From CAZTQN01 sp964615765 (GTDB lineage: Bacteria > Planctomycetota > Phycisphaerae > Phycisphaerales > UBA1924): 64,000 nt of DNA. The notes beneath the pieces were generated by a model. It saw only the letters and a list, made by a program, of their open reading frames with translations, did no database searches and was not told the DNA's origin. The stretch is taken from NCBI GenBank assembly GCA_964615765.1, contig CAZTQN010000003.1, positions 1-64,000 of the forward strand. Reading direction: 5' to 3'. Shown here piece after piece: positions 6,888 through 16,015 of the stretch (the stretch's first letter is position 1; the number at the start of each line of letters is the position of its first letter). Position numbers and translations under genes: made by a program.

Positions 6888-9701
6888 TCACCCCGTCGAC
6901 TGCATCGCCGCGGCGATCCCGTTGATGCTCTCAAAGATCGCCGAGCGCACCGCGTCGTCGTCGGGCAGCGCCGCCCCGCGAGCCTCCCGCTCCCGCGCGC
7001 GCGACAGCAGCTCCACCTGGGCCAGGTTCAGCACGTCCGTCCACGGGTTGCGATGCCGGATCAGCCGCTTCAGCACCGGCGAGCGGTCCAGCAAATCCGC
7101 ACCTGCCTCACCGCCGATCACGCGCATGACGCCCGCCCGGGCCCGCGCAAACTCATCCTCGAGCATCGTCACCACCGCAAGCCCGTCGGCCTCCTGCCCG
7201 GCGTACCGGCGCGTGATCGCCAGCCGCGTCCGCGCCAGTTCCTGGGCCGCGTTGTCGATCACCGTCGCGACCAGCCCGCCGGAGCCTTCGCGCACACCGC
7301 CCGCACCCGCCGCATACGCCGCCCGCAGCACCGCGATCTCGCGCTCCGTCGCGCTCGCCAGCGCCGTGCCCAGCCCATACCACCCCGGCGCGAGCGCCCG
7401 CATCTGGATCCACGAGAACACCCACGGGATCGCGCGCAGTTGGTCGAAGTTCAGCGAGCCCGCGCCCGGCCCGACGCCGCGGGCCGCCGGGCGGCTCGCC
7501 ATCGGCAGCCCGCCGATGTACCGCACCGGCCCGCCGCGCACGAACCACGCCCACGTCTCCGGCGCCTCGATCAGCGCCCGATACCCGCGCATCGACGCCG
7601 CGGCCAGCCGATCAAGCAACCCCGCCAACTCCGCCTCTTCCCCCGCAGCGACCGTCTGCACCGGCCGCGTCATCAGCCCGTCCGCCGCCTCCGCCGCGCT
7701 CGCCAGCATCGCCGCGTGCAGAATCTGCTCGACATGCCGGTGCGCGATCTGCGGCAGCGCATACCGGAATGAGATCACCTCGCCCTGCTCGGTAAACCGC
7801 AGGCGACCGCTCCGCGCGCCCCGCGGCGAGGCCAGAATCGCCCGCCCCGCCCGCCCGCCGCCGCGCCCCACCGTCCCGCCGCGACCGTGAAAGAACCGCA
7901 GCCGCACGCCCGTCCGCTCGCCCACGCGGGCCAGTTCCGCCTGGGCCCGATGCAGCGCCACGTTCGCCATCAGGAACCCGCCGTCCTTGTTCGAATCCGA
8001 ATAGCCGAGCATGATCTCCTGCGTCGGCTCCGCGCTCCCGCTCACGCCCAGCACGTGCGAGAGATAGCAGCGCTCCTCCAGCATCGCCGTCACCAGCGTG
8101 CTCGCGTGTTCAAGATCGTGAATCGTCTCGAGCAGCGGCACGATCGCGACCGTGCCGACCAGCCGCCCGCCCGGCTCGACGCGGACCACGCCGCGCTCCT
8201 TCATCAGCAGCAGCACCGCGAGCATGTCGCTCACGCGGTGCGTCATCGACACGATGTACGAGCGGACGCACTCCGGCTCGCGGGCCGCCGCCTCGCGGAT
8301 CACGTCCATCAGCGCCAGCTGCTCCGCCGCCATCGGGCTCAGCCGCGCGTGCGCCCCCGCCAGAGGCCGCGGCGTGCCAAGTTCACGCCGCAGGATCTCC
8401 AGCCGCTCCGCCTCGCTGAGCTGGCTGTAATGGTCCGTCACACCACCGACATCGAGCAGTTCCGCGACCACGCGCTCGTGCACCGCGCTGTGCTGGCGGA
8501 TGTCGAGCGTCGCCAGGTGCAGCCCGAATACCCGCGCCCGCGCGACGGCGCTCGCCAATCGCCCGCGCCGCGCGACACTCGCCAGCCCCGCCGCCTCGAG
8601 CGACGCCGCCAGCCCGGCCAGGTCCTCACGCAGCGCCGCGCCGCTGTACGCGCGATCGCGCAGCACACGCCCGCGCATCTGCAAAAGCCGCAGGCGCAGC
8701 GGCTCGCGCTCCCGGTGCAGTCGCTCGGCCCCGTCGTCGATCCACTCCAGCCCGTCGCGTTCGATGCTCCGCGTCAGATCCTCGTCGATCGCGGCGCGCC
8801 GCGTCGACACGCTGACGTCCTGCGCCAGCCCGGCCAGTTCCTCCGCCCACAGGTCCCGCGCTGTCTTCTCGAGCAGCCCCAGCGTGCGCCGCGTCGCCTC
8901 CGCCGTCACGCCCGGGTTGCCGTCCCGGTCCCCGCCGATCCACGAGCGGTACCGCACGATCGGCCCCACCGCGCCCGGCGCCAGTTCCGCGTGCACGCCG
9001 TGCACCGCCGCGGCTTCGCACACGTCCCGCATCAGCCGCGGCACCACGTCCCAGATCGACCGCGACAGGAAGTACAGCCCGTTGCGCACCTCGTCATCGA
9101 CCGTCAACCGTCGCGGCCGCACGTCGTCCGTGACCAGCAGCACCTCGACCAGCTGCCCGACCCGGTCCATCACGCGCTCGCGCTCCATCGCGCCGCAGCG
9201 CCCACCCTCCAGGTGCATCAGCACGTGCGCGATCTCGATCTGCTTGCTCAGCACCGTCCGCCGCCGTGCTTCCGTCGGGTGCGCCGTCAGCGTCGGCCCG
9301 ACGTCCATCCCCGCCAGCACCCGCTCCAGCTCAGCCTTTCCGAACGTACCGCCGCCCGCCACCGCCAGCTCGCGCATCGCCGCCGACAGCGACTCGGCCC
9401 GCGGCGATTCCCGCGTCGCCCGGCGCTCGCGCTCCGCATTGATCGACGCGATGTGCACCTGCTCGGCGATGTTCAGCAGATGAAACCTCGCCGTCACCAC
9501 GCGGATCACCGCGGTGATCTGCTCGACGCTCATCCCCCGCAGCATCGCCGCCGCCTCGTCGCGGGCCGCGTGCTCGGGCGCGTCGCCCGCGTCCACACAC
9601 AACCCGTGCAGCCGCTCGGCGGCCGCCGCGTCCGCGCCGAACCGCGCGCGGGCCGCGCCGTCCAGCATCTGCTCCAGCATCTCGCCAAACGCCGTGCTCA
9701 T
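6888..9701 (-). CDS. ppc: Phosphoenolpyruvate carboxylase
   Basis: Carboxylates phosphoenolpyruvate with bicarbonate to oxaloacetate, replenishing the TCA cycle. The 937-residue length is normal. Catalytic landmarks are present: TLTAHPTEARR with His141, SWIGGDRDGNPGVT, LGYSDSNKDGG and the flexible glycine loop FFHGRGGTVGRGGG. The C-terminus ends MQSTG, close to the usual QNTG end that reaches the active site. It is the last gene of a minus-strand run behind cinA, 27 bases downstream of its stop, so co-transcription with pyk and cinA is likely. The long open frame on the opposite strand is a high-GC shadow. Confidence 0.97.
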   Translation of the reverse strand: MSTAFGEMLEQMLDGAARARFGADAAAAERLHGLCVDAGDAPEHAARDEAAAMLRGMSVEQITAVIRVVTARFHLLNIAEQVHIASINAERERRATRESPRAESLSAAMRELAVAGGGTFGKAELERVLAGMDVGPTLTAHPTEARRRTVLSKQIEIAHVLMHLEGGRCGAMERERVMDRVGQLVEVLLVTDDVRPRRLTVDDEVRNGLYFLSRSIWDVVPRLMRDVCEAAAVHGVHAELAPGAVGPIVRYRSWIGGDRDGNPGVTAEATRRTLGLLEKTARDLWAEELAGLAQDVSVSTRRAAIDEDLTRSIERDGLEWIDDGAERLHREREPLRLRLLQMRGRVLRDRAYSGAALREDLAGLAASLEAAGLASVARRGRLASAVARARVFGLHLATLDIRQHSAVHERVVAELLDVGGVTDHYSQLSEAERLEILRRELGTPRPLAGAHARLSPMAAEQLALMDVIREAAAREPECVRSYIVSMTHRVSDMLAVLLLMKERGVVRVEPGGRLVGTVAIVPLLETIHDLEHASTLVTAMLEERCYLSHVLGVSGSAEPTQEIMLGYSDSNKDGGFLMANVALHRAQAELARVGERTGVRLRFFHGRGGTVGRGGGRAGRAILASPRGARSGRLRFTEQGEVISFRYALPQIAHRHVEQILHAAMLASAAEAADGLMTRPVQTVAAGEEAELAGLLDRLAAASMRGYRALIEAPETWAWFVRGGPVRYIGGLPMASRPAARGVGPGAGSLNFDQLRAIPWVFSWIQMRALAPGWYGLGTALASATEREIAVLRAAYAAGAGGVREGSGGLVATVIDNAAQELARTRLAITRRYAGQEADGLAVVTMLEDEFARARAGVMRVIGGEAGADLLDRSPVLKRLIRHRNPWTDVLNLAQVELLSRAREREARGAALPDDDAVRSAIFESINGIAAAMQSTG

Positions 9702-9728
9702 CCGCCAGCAGTCTCCCGCTCGTGCAAC

Positions 9729-11087
9729 CTACCGACCACCAACGCCGACCTGGAACAGCATCGTCGGCGTGCCCGCGGCACACCCTTCCAGCGCCAGGTG
9801 AATCATCCCCAGCGCCGTCCGCGCCGACCGCTCCCGCACATCGGCCCGCGAGCCCGGGATGCTGAACTTCCGCACGTCCACCCGCATCGCGCCGTCGGCC
9901 CGCCACGCATGCGCGATCCACACCGTGCCGACGGGCTTGTCCGCCGTGCCCCCGTCCGGCCCGGCCACACCCGTCACCGCAAGGCAGTGATCGACGCCGA
10001 GCCGATCAAGCCCGCCCATCGCCATCCCGCGCGCGACCGACGCGCTGACGGCCCCTTCGCGTTCGAGATCGCTGACGCTCACGCCCGCGAGCGCGACCTT
10101 GGCGTCGTTGGCATACGTCAGCAGCCCGCCGCGGAACACCGCGCTCGCGCCCGGCGCGTCGGTCACCATCGCGCCGATCATCCCGCCGGTGCACGATTCC
10201 ACCACGCCGAGCGTGCGTCCGAGCGCCTTGAGGCGGCGCACCACCATCGCGCCCGGCGTCTCGTCGCCCTCGCCGTAGATGTGCACGCCCATCTGCGTGC
10301 GGATCGCGGCTTCCGTCTCGGCGATGGCTCGCTCGGCCTCGCCGCCATCGCCGGTGCCGCGATAGCGAATCCGCCAACTCACCACCGCGCCCGACGCGGT
10401 GATCCCGACCAGCGGGTTGCGCGTCCGGTCCATCAGCGCGCCGACGCGCTTGGCCGCGTCGCCCTCGCCGATGCCGATCATCTTGAGCACCTTGACGCGC
10501 ACCGTCACGCCCGGCTCGGGCCGCAGCGACGGCACGATCAGCCGCTCGAACATCGGGATCAGTTCCCCCGGCGGGCCCGGCAGACAGAACACGTCCGCCT
10601 TGGTCTGGGTACTCCCACGCTCCGCGGGGTGGCATCGCGGCATCGTCACCTGCAGCCCCGGCGCCGTCCCGAACGGGTTGTCCAGGCACCGCCCGCTCAT
10701 CGGCCGCATCGCCTGCAGGCGCTGCATGTCCGTCATCGCCCGCCCGCGCTTGGCGAACTTGGCTTCGAGGTCTTTGAGGGCCGCGTCGTCGATTACGAGC
10801 TGCTCGCCCAGCACATCGCACAGCGCATCGCGCGTCAGGTCGTCGGCCGTCGGCCCAAGACCGCCGGTCGAGATGATCAGCGGGGCCACGCCGCTGAGCC
10901 GGCGCAGCGTGTCGGCGTGCACGGCCCGGTCGTCGGGGATCGTCACGTGCTCGACGGGCTCGATGCCCAGGTCCATCAGCCGAGCCGACAACCACTTCGA
11001 GTTGGTATCGACGATCTGCCCGCGCACCAGCTCATCGCCGATCGACAGGATCGCCGCCCGATCATGCCACTGCTGTTCCACACGCAC
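9729..11087 (-). CDS. cinA: CinA-like protein, MoCF domain plus nicotinamide-nucleotide amidase
   Basis: A two-domain, 452-residue protein. The N-terminal MoCF-like domain shows SIGDELVRGQIVDTNS, STGGLGPTADDLTRD and LPGPPGEL. The C-terminal PncC domain, which in the family deamidates nicotinamide mononucleotide to recycle pyridine nucleotides, shows ESCTGGMIGAMVTD, GGLLTYAND and AVTGVAGPDGG. The start is taken as GTG 11087 because GGGAG lies seven bases upstream; this leaves 31 bases after the pyk stop. A longer frame reaches back into pyk, but that part does not look like the family. About 13 extra residues (PRCHPAERGSTQT) sit between the two MoCF halves. Confidence 0.92.
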   Translation of the reverse strand: MRVEQQWHDRAAILSIGDELVRGQIVDTNSKWLSARLMDLGIEPVEHVTIPDDRAVHADTLRRLSGVAPLIISTGGLGPTADDLTRDALCDVLGEQLVIDDAALKDLEAKFAKRGRAMTDMQRLQAMRPMSGRCLDNPFGTAPGLQVTMPRCHPAERGSTQTKADVFCLPGPPGELIPMFERLIVPSLRPEPGVTVRVKVLKMIGIGEGDAAKRVGALMDRTRNPLVGITASGAVVSWRIRYRGTGDGGEAERAIAETEAAIRTQMGVHIYGEGDETPGAMVVRRLKALGRTLGVVESCTGGMIGAMVTDAPGASAVFRGGLLTYANDAKVALAGVSVSDLEREGAVSASVARGMAMGGLDRLGVDHCLAVTGVAGPDGGTADKPVGTVWIAHAWRADGAMRVDVRKFSIPGSRADVRERSARTALGMIHLALEGCAAGTPTMLFQVGVGGR

Positions 11088-11118
11088 GCGCTCGCTCCCG
11101 GTGATTCGTCCCAACGCC

Positions 11119-12678
11119 TCACGCCTCGCCAACGGCCCGCACCACCAGCCCGGTTGTCGACCCGCGCACGCCGAGCGGCAGGCCCGCGACCACCACCATC
11201 CGCTCGCCGCGCTGGGCCCAGCGCCGCTCCAGCAGGTCCGCATCGACGGCCGCGTAGAACGCCTCCAGCGTGCACGGATTCGGCACCGCCATCAGCCGCG
11301 GCGTGACGGCCCGCAGAAGCGCCATCCGCCGCACCTGCGCCCAGTCATCGCTGTACGCGATGATCGGGATGTTCAGGCCCGTCTGCGACAGGTACCGGGC
11401 CGTGCCGCCCTCCTGGCTCCAGCACACCACCACGCTGGCGCCGACATCGCGTGCGACGTGGAACGCGCCGTGCGCCAGCGCCGCCGTGCGGTACCGGCTC
11501 TTGACCAGGCGCGACGACGGGCTGGCCTCGTTCCCGCGGGCGCGGAGAAACTCTTCGGTGGTCCCGACGATGCGGCGCATCGCGCCGACGGCGAGCACCG
11601 GGTGCACGCCCGCCGCCGTCTCGCCGCTGAGCATGACCGCGTCGGCCCCGTGCTCGCCGTTCCACACGGCGGTCGAGACGTCGCCCGCCTCGGCCCGCGT
11701 CGGCGCGGCGGCCGTCGTCATGCTCTCGAGCATCTGCGTCGCCACGATGCACGGCTTGCCCCACTCGTCGGCCTTCGCCAGCAGCCGGCGCTGCACCAGC
11801 GGCACCTCCGCCAGGTCCATCTCGACGCCCAGATCCCCGCGCGCGACCATGATCCCGTCGGCCGCCTCGAGAATCTCGTCGATCCGTTCCACCGCCTGCG
11901 GCTTCTCGATCTTCGCGATCACCGGGATAAACGACGCCTTCCCGCCGGACCGGGCCCGCTCGACCCCGCACATCCCCGCCAGCGCCGTCTTCAGTTCCAC
12001 CACCTCCGCGCCCGAGCGCACGAACGAGAGCGCGAGCAGATCGATCCCGCGCGCGACCGACCACTCCACACACCGCCAGTCGTGCTCCGTAATCGGCGAG
12101 ATCGCCAGCGCGCTGTCGGGCAGGTTGATGCCCTTCTTGCTGGTGACCAGCCCGCCGAACTCGACGCGGCAGCGGAGCAACCCCCCACCACCATCGCGCG
12201 GACCGGGCTCCATCGCTGTTAATCGCACCGCGCCGTCGTTGATGAGCACCCGCTCGCCGGGGCGGACCTGGGCCGCGAGCCCGGGCACGCCGCCAGGGAT
12301 GCACGCCGCTTGAGTGGCCTCGCGTACCGCCGCGATGTCCACGCCGGGATCGACGATGACCACCTCGCGTCCGGCTTCGAGCATGATGCCCGGCCCGTCG
12401 ATGACGCCGACGCGGATCTTCGGGCCCTGCAGGTCGCCCAGCACCGCGACCGGCTGGCCAGCGCGGGCGGCCTGGTCGCGCACGACCTCAAGCCGCGCCG
12501 CGTGCTGGTCGAGCGTGCCGTGCGAGAAGTTGAAGCGGAAGACGTGCACGCCCGCGGCGATGAGGTCGCGGACGATCTCCGGGCGCTCGCTGGCCGGCCC
12601 GAGCGTCGCGATGATCTTCGTCAGCGTCGACAGGTGCGGGCGCGCGTGCTCGGGGTGAGCGGAGGACGGCGAGCTCAC
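11119..12678 (-). CDS. pyk: Pyruvate kinase
   Basis: Transfers phosphate from phosphoenolpyruvate to ADP in glycolysis. The 519-residue protein has TKIIATLGPAS (20-30), FRFNFSHG (47-54), GDLQGPKIRVG, and the signature IAKIEKP...DGIMVARGDLGVEM with the catalytic Lys of KIEKP. The C-terminal allosteric domain is present. Translation starts at GTG 12678, which overlaps the TGA of the upstream gene by four bases (GTGA), so it is probably coupled to it. It is followed by cinA and ppc, giving one operon with both phosphoenolpyruvate-consuming enzymes. Confidence 0.96.
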   Translation of the reverse strand: MSSPSSAHPEHARPHLSTLTKIIATLGPASERPEIVRDLIAAGVHVFRFNFSHGTLDQHAARLEVVRDQAARAGQPVAVLGDLQGPKIRVGVIDGPGIMLEAGREVVIVDPGVDIAAVREATQAACIPGGVPGLAAQVRPGERVLINDGAVRLTAMEPGPRDGGGGLLRCRVEFGGLVTSKKGINLPDSALAISPITEHDWRCVEWSVARGIDLLALSFVRSGAEVVELKTALAGMCGVERARSGGKASFIPVIAKIEKPQAVERIDEILEAADGIMVARGDLGVEMDLAEVPLVQRRLLAKADEWGKPCIVATQMLESMTTAAAPTRAEAGDVSTAVWNGEHGADAVMLSGETAAGVHPVLAVGAMRRIVGTTEEFLRARGNEASPSSRLVKSRYRTAALAHGAFHVARDVGASVVVCWSQEGGTARYLSQTGLNIPIIAYSDDWAQVRRMALLRAVTPRLMAVPNPCTLEAFYAAVDADLLERRWAQRGERMVVVAGLPLGVRGSTTGLVVRAVGEA

Positions 12679-14585
12679 GACCGCGGCTCCGCCGGCGTGA
12701 CCGCCGCGCTCGGGTTGCGTTCCAGTTCAACCACCTTCAGATAGTTCGCCCGGAACTGCGCGGTGTAGTCGATCAGCGTCCGCCGCCCGTGCAGCGGGTC
12801 GCGCCACGAGTCCGTGTCGGCCCGGATGGCGCGGAACGTCTCGGGGCTCAGCACGGCTTGCGCGGGCGCGGCCGCGTTGCTCGGTCTTGACTTCAGCAGC
12901 GCTTCCAGCTCCGTCTTCGCTTCCGCCGCGAGCTTCGCGTCCGCGGCGATCTCCGGCATCCGCCGGGCCAGGTCGTCGAACGTAGTGATCTTGCGGCGTG
13001 TGACCTCGCCCAGCGCGGCTTTGCCCAGCGGCTTGAGCGTGCCCGGATCGGCGTACAAGGAGCCCGCTCGGAACGTGTGTGTCGGCATGGCGTAGAACAG
13101 ATGCTCCATCCGCGCCAGCGTTTCTCTCGGGAAGCCGCCCGACACGCTCGCGGCCCGAGCCCGGTTCAGCGCCATCCAGGCGGGCACCAGTTCGCTACGC
13201 GTATCGATGCCGAACGCGGCCATCATCACGCCGATCGCCGACCGCCACCCGCGTCCCGGCACGTCGCTCGCCGCCGCGAACGGGTCGGCCTTGTCGATCA
13301 TCACGTCCGCATACTTCTGGTACATCACGCGGCGGACGGGCATGCGGCGGAGTTCGTAGCGCTCCGGCCCCATCGCCGCGCCGTCGGCGCCTTTGGGATT
13401 GTCCGCCGAGCGCGGATCGGTCCTGGCCGGGAACTGCCACAGGGCCTGCGCTTCTTCGGTCAGGCAGAACGCGATGAAGCGTTTGGCGAGCTCTTCGTCC
13501 ATCGCGCCGTTGAGCATCGAGACCGGGTCGGCGTCGATGTAGACTGCGCCGGCGGGGTCGACGTAGCCGACGCGCGAGGCCGACTCGGGCTCGCCGGGTT
13601 TGGCGAGGAACTGGGCCTGCCCGCGCCCGTAGAAGTCGATCGACAGCCCGGCGGCGGCTTCGCCCTGGCCGACGTCGATCGGCGCCTTAGTGGCGGCCGA
13701 GGCGAAGTACCGCGCGTTGGCGGCCAGTTCGCGCAGCGTTCGCCACCCGTCCCAACCTTCTTTGTTGAGGATTGACTCGTAGGTCGTCGTGACCGAGCCC
13801 GACTGGCGGCCGTCGGTCATCGCGAGATTGCCGACGTATTTTGGGTCGCACAGATCGCGGAACGAGGTCGGCTCCGGCAGGCCGAGGCGCTTGAGCACGT
13901 CGCGGTTGTAGACGATGCCGAAGCCCGAGAGGGCGACGCCGATCCAGTACTGTTCGGGGTCGTAGAGCGTCTGCGTGCCGATTTTGTTGTCGCCGAACCA
14001 CTCGTCGAGCTGCGCCTGCGGGAACCCGGCCGGGCGGCCCATGCGAAACTGCGCCGGTGTCCCATTCGGCGCAGGCGCCGACTTCACCTCGCGCATCTTG
14101 GAGTGTTCGAACGACCCGCCGCCGAAGAACAGGTCGTAGCCGGCGGTGCCGGGGGGGAACGAGCCATCGGGCTTGAGCAGCCCCTTGCGCGCGGCGGCGG
14201 CGAACGAGGCCTCGAGCTGCTTGATGATGTCCGACGTCCCGCCGGGCTGGCGGTAGTCGATCACCACCGGCTGCTTGAACTCGCGCTGATGCCACCGATC
14301 AAACGCGGCGGCGAACTCCATCTGAATCTGCTCAACGTGCGGAGTGACGACGACGAGGCGCCGGGCGTCGGCGGAAGTAGCGCTCGCGGCGGTGCGGCGC
14401 GAGGACGGATCGCTGGCGAGGGCGCGGACGAGGAAGGGGGCCGCGAGGACCAACGCGAGGGCGATCAGGATCGGGATGCGGGGAGACAGTCCGGACATGG
14501 GTGGAGGGTAGAGAGGGCGGTGGGTCGCGGGGGAATGCGGGACAGGCCCGTGGATGGGACGGGGAAGGTGTGGGATGGCGAGCAT
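12675..14585 (-). CDS. ABC-type periplasmic binding protein, iron(III)/polyamine-like fold
   Basis: A 636-residue extracellular solute-binding protein. After a hydrophobic segment (IPILIALALVLAAPFLV) the mature part runs VVVTPHVEQIQMEFAAAFDRWH, YRQPGGTSDIIKQLEASF, GYDLFFGGGSFEH, GVALSGFGIVYNRDVL and KRFIAFCLTEEAQALWQFP, as in type 2 binding proteins for iron or polyamines. The C-terminal 200 residues exceed the family length and are unassigned. The start at 14585 is chosen because a full AGGAGG sits five bases upstream; a start at 14498 (MSGLSP) would give a more normal signal peptide but has no ribosome site. No permease or ATPase gene is adjacent. Confidence 0.82.
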   Translation of the reverse strand: MLAIPHLPRPIHGPVPHSPATHRPLYPPPMSGLSPRIPILIALALVLAAPFLVRALASDPSSRRTAASATSADARRLVVVTPHVEQIQMEFAAAFDRWHQREFKQPVVIDYRQPGGTSDIIKQLEASFAAAARKGLLKPDGSFPPGTAGYDLFFGGGSFEHSKMREVKSAPAPNGTPAQFRMGRPAGFPQAQLDEWFGDNKIGTQTLYDPEQYWIGVALSGFGIVYNRDVLKRLGLPEPTSFRDLCDPKYVGNLAMTDGRQSGSVTTTYESILNKEGWDGWRTLRELAANARYFASAATKAPIDVGQGEAAAGLSIDFYGRGQAQFLAKPGEPESASRVGYVDPAGAVYIDADPVSMLNGAMDEELAKRFIAFCLTEEAQALWQFPARTDPRSADNPKGADGAAMGPERYELRRMPVRRVMYQKYADVMIDKADPFAAASDVPGRGWRSAIGVMMAAFGIDTRSELVPAWMALNRARAASVSGGFPRETLARMEHLFYAMPTHTFRAGSLYADPGTLKPLGKAALGEVTRRKITTFDDLARRMPEIAADAKLAAEAKTELEALLKSRPSNAAAPAQAVLSPETFRAIRADTDSWRDPLHGRRTLIDYTAQFRANYLKVVELERNPSAAVTPAEPRS

Positions 14586-14590
14586 GGGGT

Positions 14591-14596
14591 CCTCCT
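14591..14596 (-). promoter_or_regulatory. Strong Shine-Dalgarno site deciding the start at 14585
   Basis: The minus strand reads AGGAGG here, five bases before the ATG at 14585-14583. It favours the longer N-terminus of the binding protein, which puts about 29 Pro- and His-rich residues before the hydrophobic segment. Confidence 0.65.
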
Positions 14597-14768
14597 ACCC
14601 GGGGGCGGCGCGGCGCGGGTGTGCGCGCGCTCGATGCCGGATGGAGCCGGAAAAACGGTGTGTTTGGGCGGCCGAGATGGTGTGCGAGGATTTTTTCGAT
14701 GCCCGGTTGTGCGCGCGCTGGGTGTGCGCGCGCGGCCGCACGAGCTGAAAGGCGGGCGGGATGCCCGA

Positions 14769-14831
14769 CCTATCCGGCCGACCCATCCGGCCGACCCACC
14801 CGGCCGATCCACTCGGCCGACCCATTGGCCG
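14769..14831. repeat. 13-bp tandem repeat, about 4.8 copies
   Basis: Four full units and a partial one of a 13-base element, consensus CCCATCCGGCCGA, with one or two changes per copy. It lies in the divergent gap between the binding-protein gene (minus) and the SDR gene (plus), ending 45 bases before the SDR start. Each copy contains the palindrome CGGCCG. It could be a multimeric protein-binding site or a simple slippage repeat. Confidence 0.9.
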
Positions 14832-14876
14832 CCGTCGGAGGGGTTGGCGGGTGTGTGGGGTTGGTAGGATCTCGGC

Positions 14877-15647
14877 ATGAGCGAGCGAGTGGATGCCGTG
14901 AGTGATGGGCCGGTGGCGATTGTGACGGGCGGCGGGTCGGGGATTGGGCGAGCCGTGTGTGTGCTGCTGGCCCGCGCGGGGTTGCGGCTGGTCATTTGCG
15001 GGCGGCGGGCGGAACTGCTCGAGGAGACGCGGGAGCAGCTGGGCGAGGGCGCGGTGTGCGAGGCGGTGGTGTGTGATGTTGGCGACCCGTTGCAAGCCGC
15101 GGGGCTGGTGGATGTCGCGGTCGATCGGTTCGGGCGTGTTGATGTGGTGATCAACAACGCGGCGATGGCGCCGCTGACGCCGATCGACGCGCACACGGTT
15201 GAGCTCATCGCGCAGACGTACATGACCAACGCCGTGGGGCCGGCGAGTTTGATCGCGGCGGCGTGGAAGGTGTTCCGGGCGCAGCACGGGGAGCGGCGGG
15301 CGAGCCGCTTGGGCGCGTGCGTTGTGAACGTGTCGACGATGGGGACGCGCGATCCGTTCCCGGGGTTTTTCGCGTACGCGGCCTCGAAGGCGGCGACGAA
15401 CCTGATGGTGAAGTCATGCGCGAAGGAGGGGAAGGAGATCGGCGTGCGCGCGTTCGCCGTGGCGCCGGGCGCGGTGGAGACGCCGATGCTGCGCGGGCTG
15501 TTCGGGCCGGAGGTTTTGCCGACGAGCGCGTGCCTGCGGCCGGAACGGGTCGCGGAAGAGATCGTGGCGTGCGTGCTCGGCGAGCGCGATCAGCACAACG
15601 GTCGGGTGATCTTCATGAGCGCGGCGGAAGGGGTGAGTGTGGGGTGA
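14877..15647 (+). CDS. SDR family NAD(P)-dependent oxidoreductase
   Basis: A classical short-chain dehydrogenase of 256 residues. It has the cofactor motif TGGGSGIG (17-24), NNAA (93-96), Asn118, the catalytic Ser153 and the YxxxK motif with Tyr167 and Lys171, followed by VAPGAVETPM. GRR at 42-44 after the second beta strand suggests NADP(H). The substrate cannot be read from sequence. Closest in design are 3-oxoacyl-ACP reductase-like enzymes, but the Ser-x13-Tyr spacing is generic. It is a single gene, with repeat DNA on both sides. Confidence 0.9.
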   Translation: MSERVDAVSDGPVAIVTGGGSGIGRAVCVLLARAGLRLVICGRRAELLEETREQLGEGAVCEAVVCDVGDPLQAAGLVDVAVDRFGRVDVVINNAAMAPLTPIDAHTVELIAQTYMTNAVGPASLIAAAWKVFRAQHGERRASRLGACVVNVSTMGTRDPFPGFFAYAASKAATNLMVKSCAKEGKEIGVRAFAVAPGAVETPMLRGLFGPEVLPTSACLRPERVAEEIVACVLGERDQHNGRVIFMSAAEGVSVG

Positions 15648-15780
15648 GGGGGGGGGAGGAGGACGCGGGGATGGGGGGAAGGGGGAAGGGGGAAGGGGTG
15701 ATGGGGTGAGGGGGTGAGGGGGTGACGCGGTGATGTGATGAGGTGATGGAGGTGTGGAGGTGATTGTGGTCTTGGGGTGG
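15648..15780. repeat. Purine-rich G tract with GGGGTGAN octamers
   Basis: The plus strand is almost all G and A, first as GGGGGAA runs and then as octamers of the form GGGGTGAT, GGGGTGAG, GGGGTGAC, GCGGTGAT. These are reverse complements of the octamers in the array that follows. No coding potential is evident. It begins directly after the SDR stop codon. Confidence 0.8.
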
Positions 15781-15781
15781 C

Positions 15782-15957
15782 GTCACCGTGTCGCCGTGTC
15801 GCCGTGTCACCGCGTCATCCGCTAACCGCGTCACCGCGTTACCGCGTCACCGCGTTACCGTGTCACCGCGTTACCGTGTCACCGCGTTACCGTGTCACCG
15901 CGTCATCGCGTCATCGCGTCATCGAGTCATCGCGTCACCGCGTCACCGCGTCCCCGC
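15782..15957. repeat. Octamer tandem array, consensus GTCACCGC, about 22 units
   Basis: About 176 bases made of 8-base units that vary in a few positions (GTCACCGC, GTTACCGC, GTTACCGT, GTCATCGC, GTCGCCGT). In the middle the units alternate, giving a 16-base higher-order period. The array ends about 60 bases before the sigma-factor start and occupies the expected promoter region. An open frame runs through it into the sigma factor, but the repetitive translation (SPRYRVTALP and the like) and the lack of family similarity indicate non-coding DNA. Confidence 0.9.
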
Positions 15958-16015
15958 TCATACTCCCCAGGTATACTTCACACAAAAGGGTGGTGCGTAC
16001 TCGTGGGGACAAGCC

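Noticed and set aside
9729..11243. Longer CinA with 52 extra N-terminal residues
   Set aside because: The extra part overlaps the end of pyk and is Trp/Cys/Arg-rich with no likeness to CinA; GTG 11087 has a better ribosome site.
7887..11306. 1139-codon open frame opposite ppc, cinA and pyk
   Set aside because: Translation is Arg/His/Gln/Pro-rich with no domain, and it lies antisense to three well recognised enzymes. It is a high-GC shadow.
15782..15957. CRISPR array
   Set aside because: Units are 8 bases and directly adjacent, with no spacers and no cas genes in the window.
15764..16015. N-terminal extension of the ECF sigma factor through the octamer array
   Set aside because: The frame stays open only because octamer repeats lack stops there. 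The translation is a simple repeat and the sigma fold begins at 16016.
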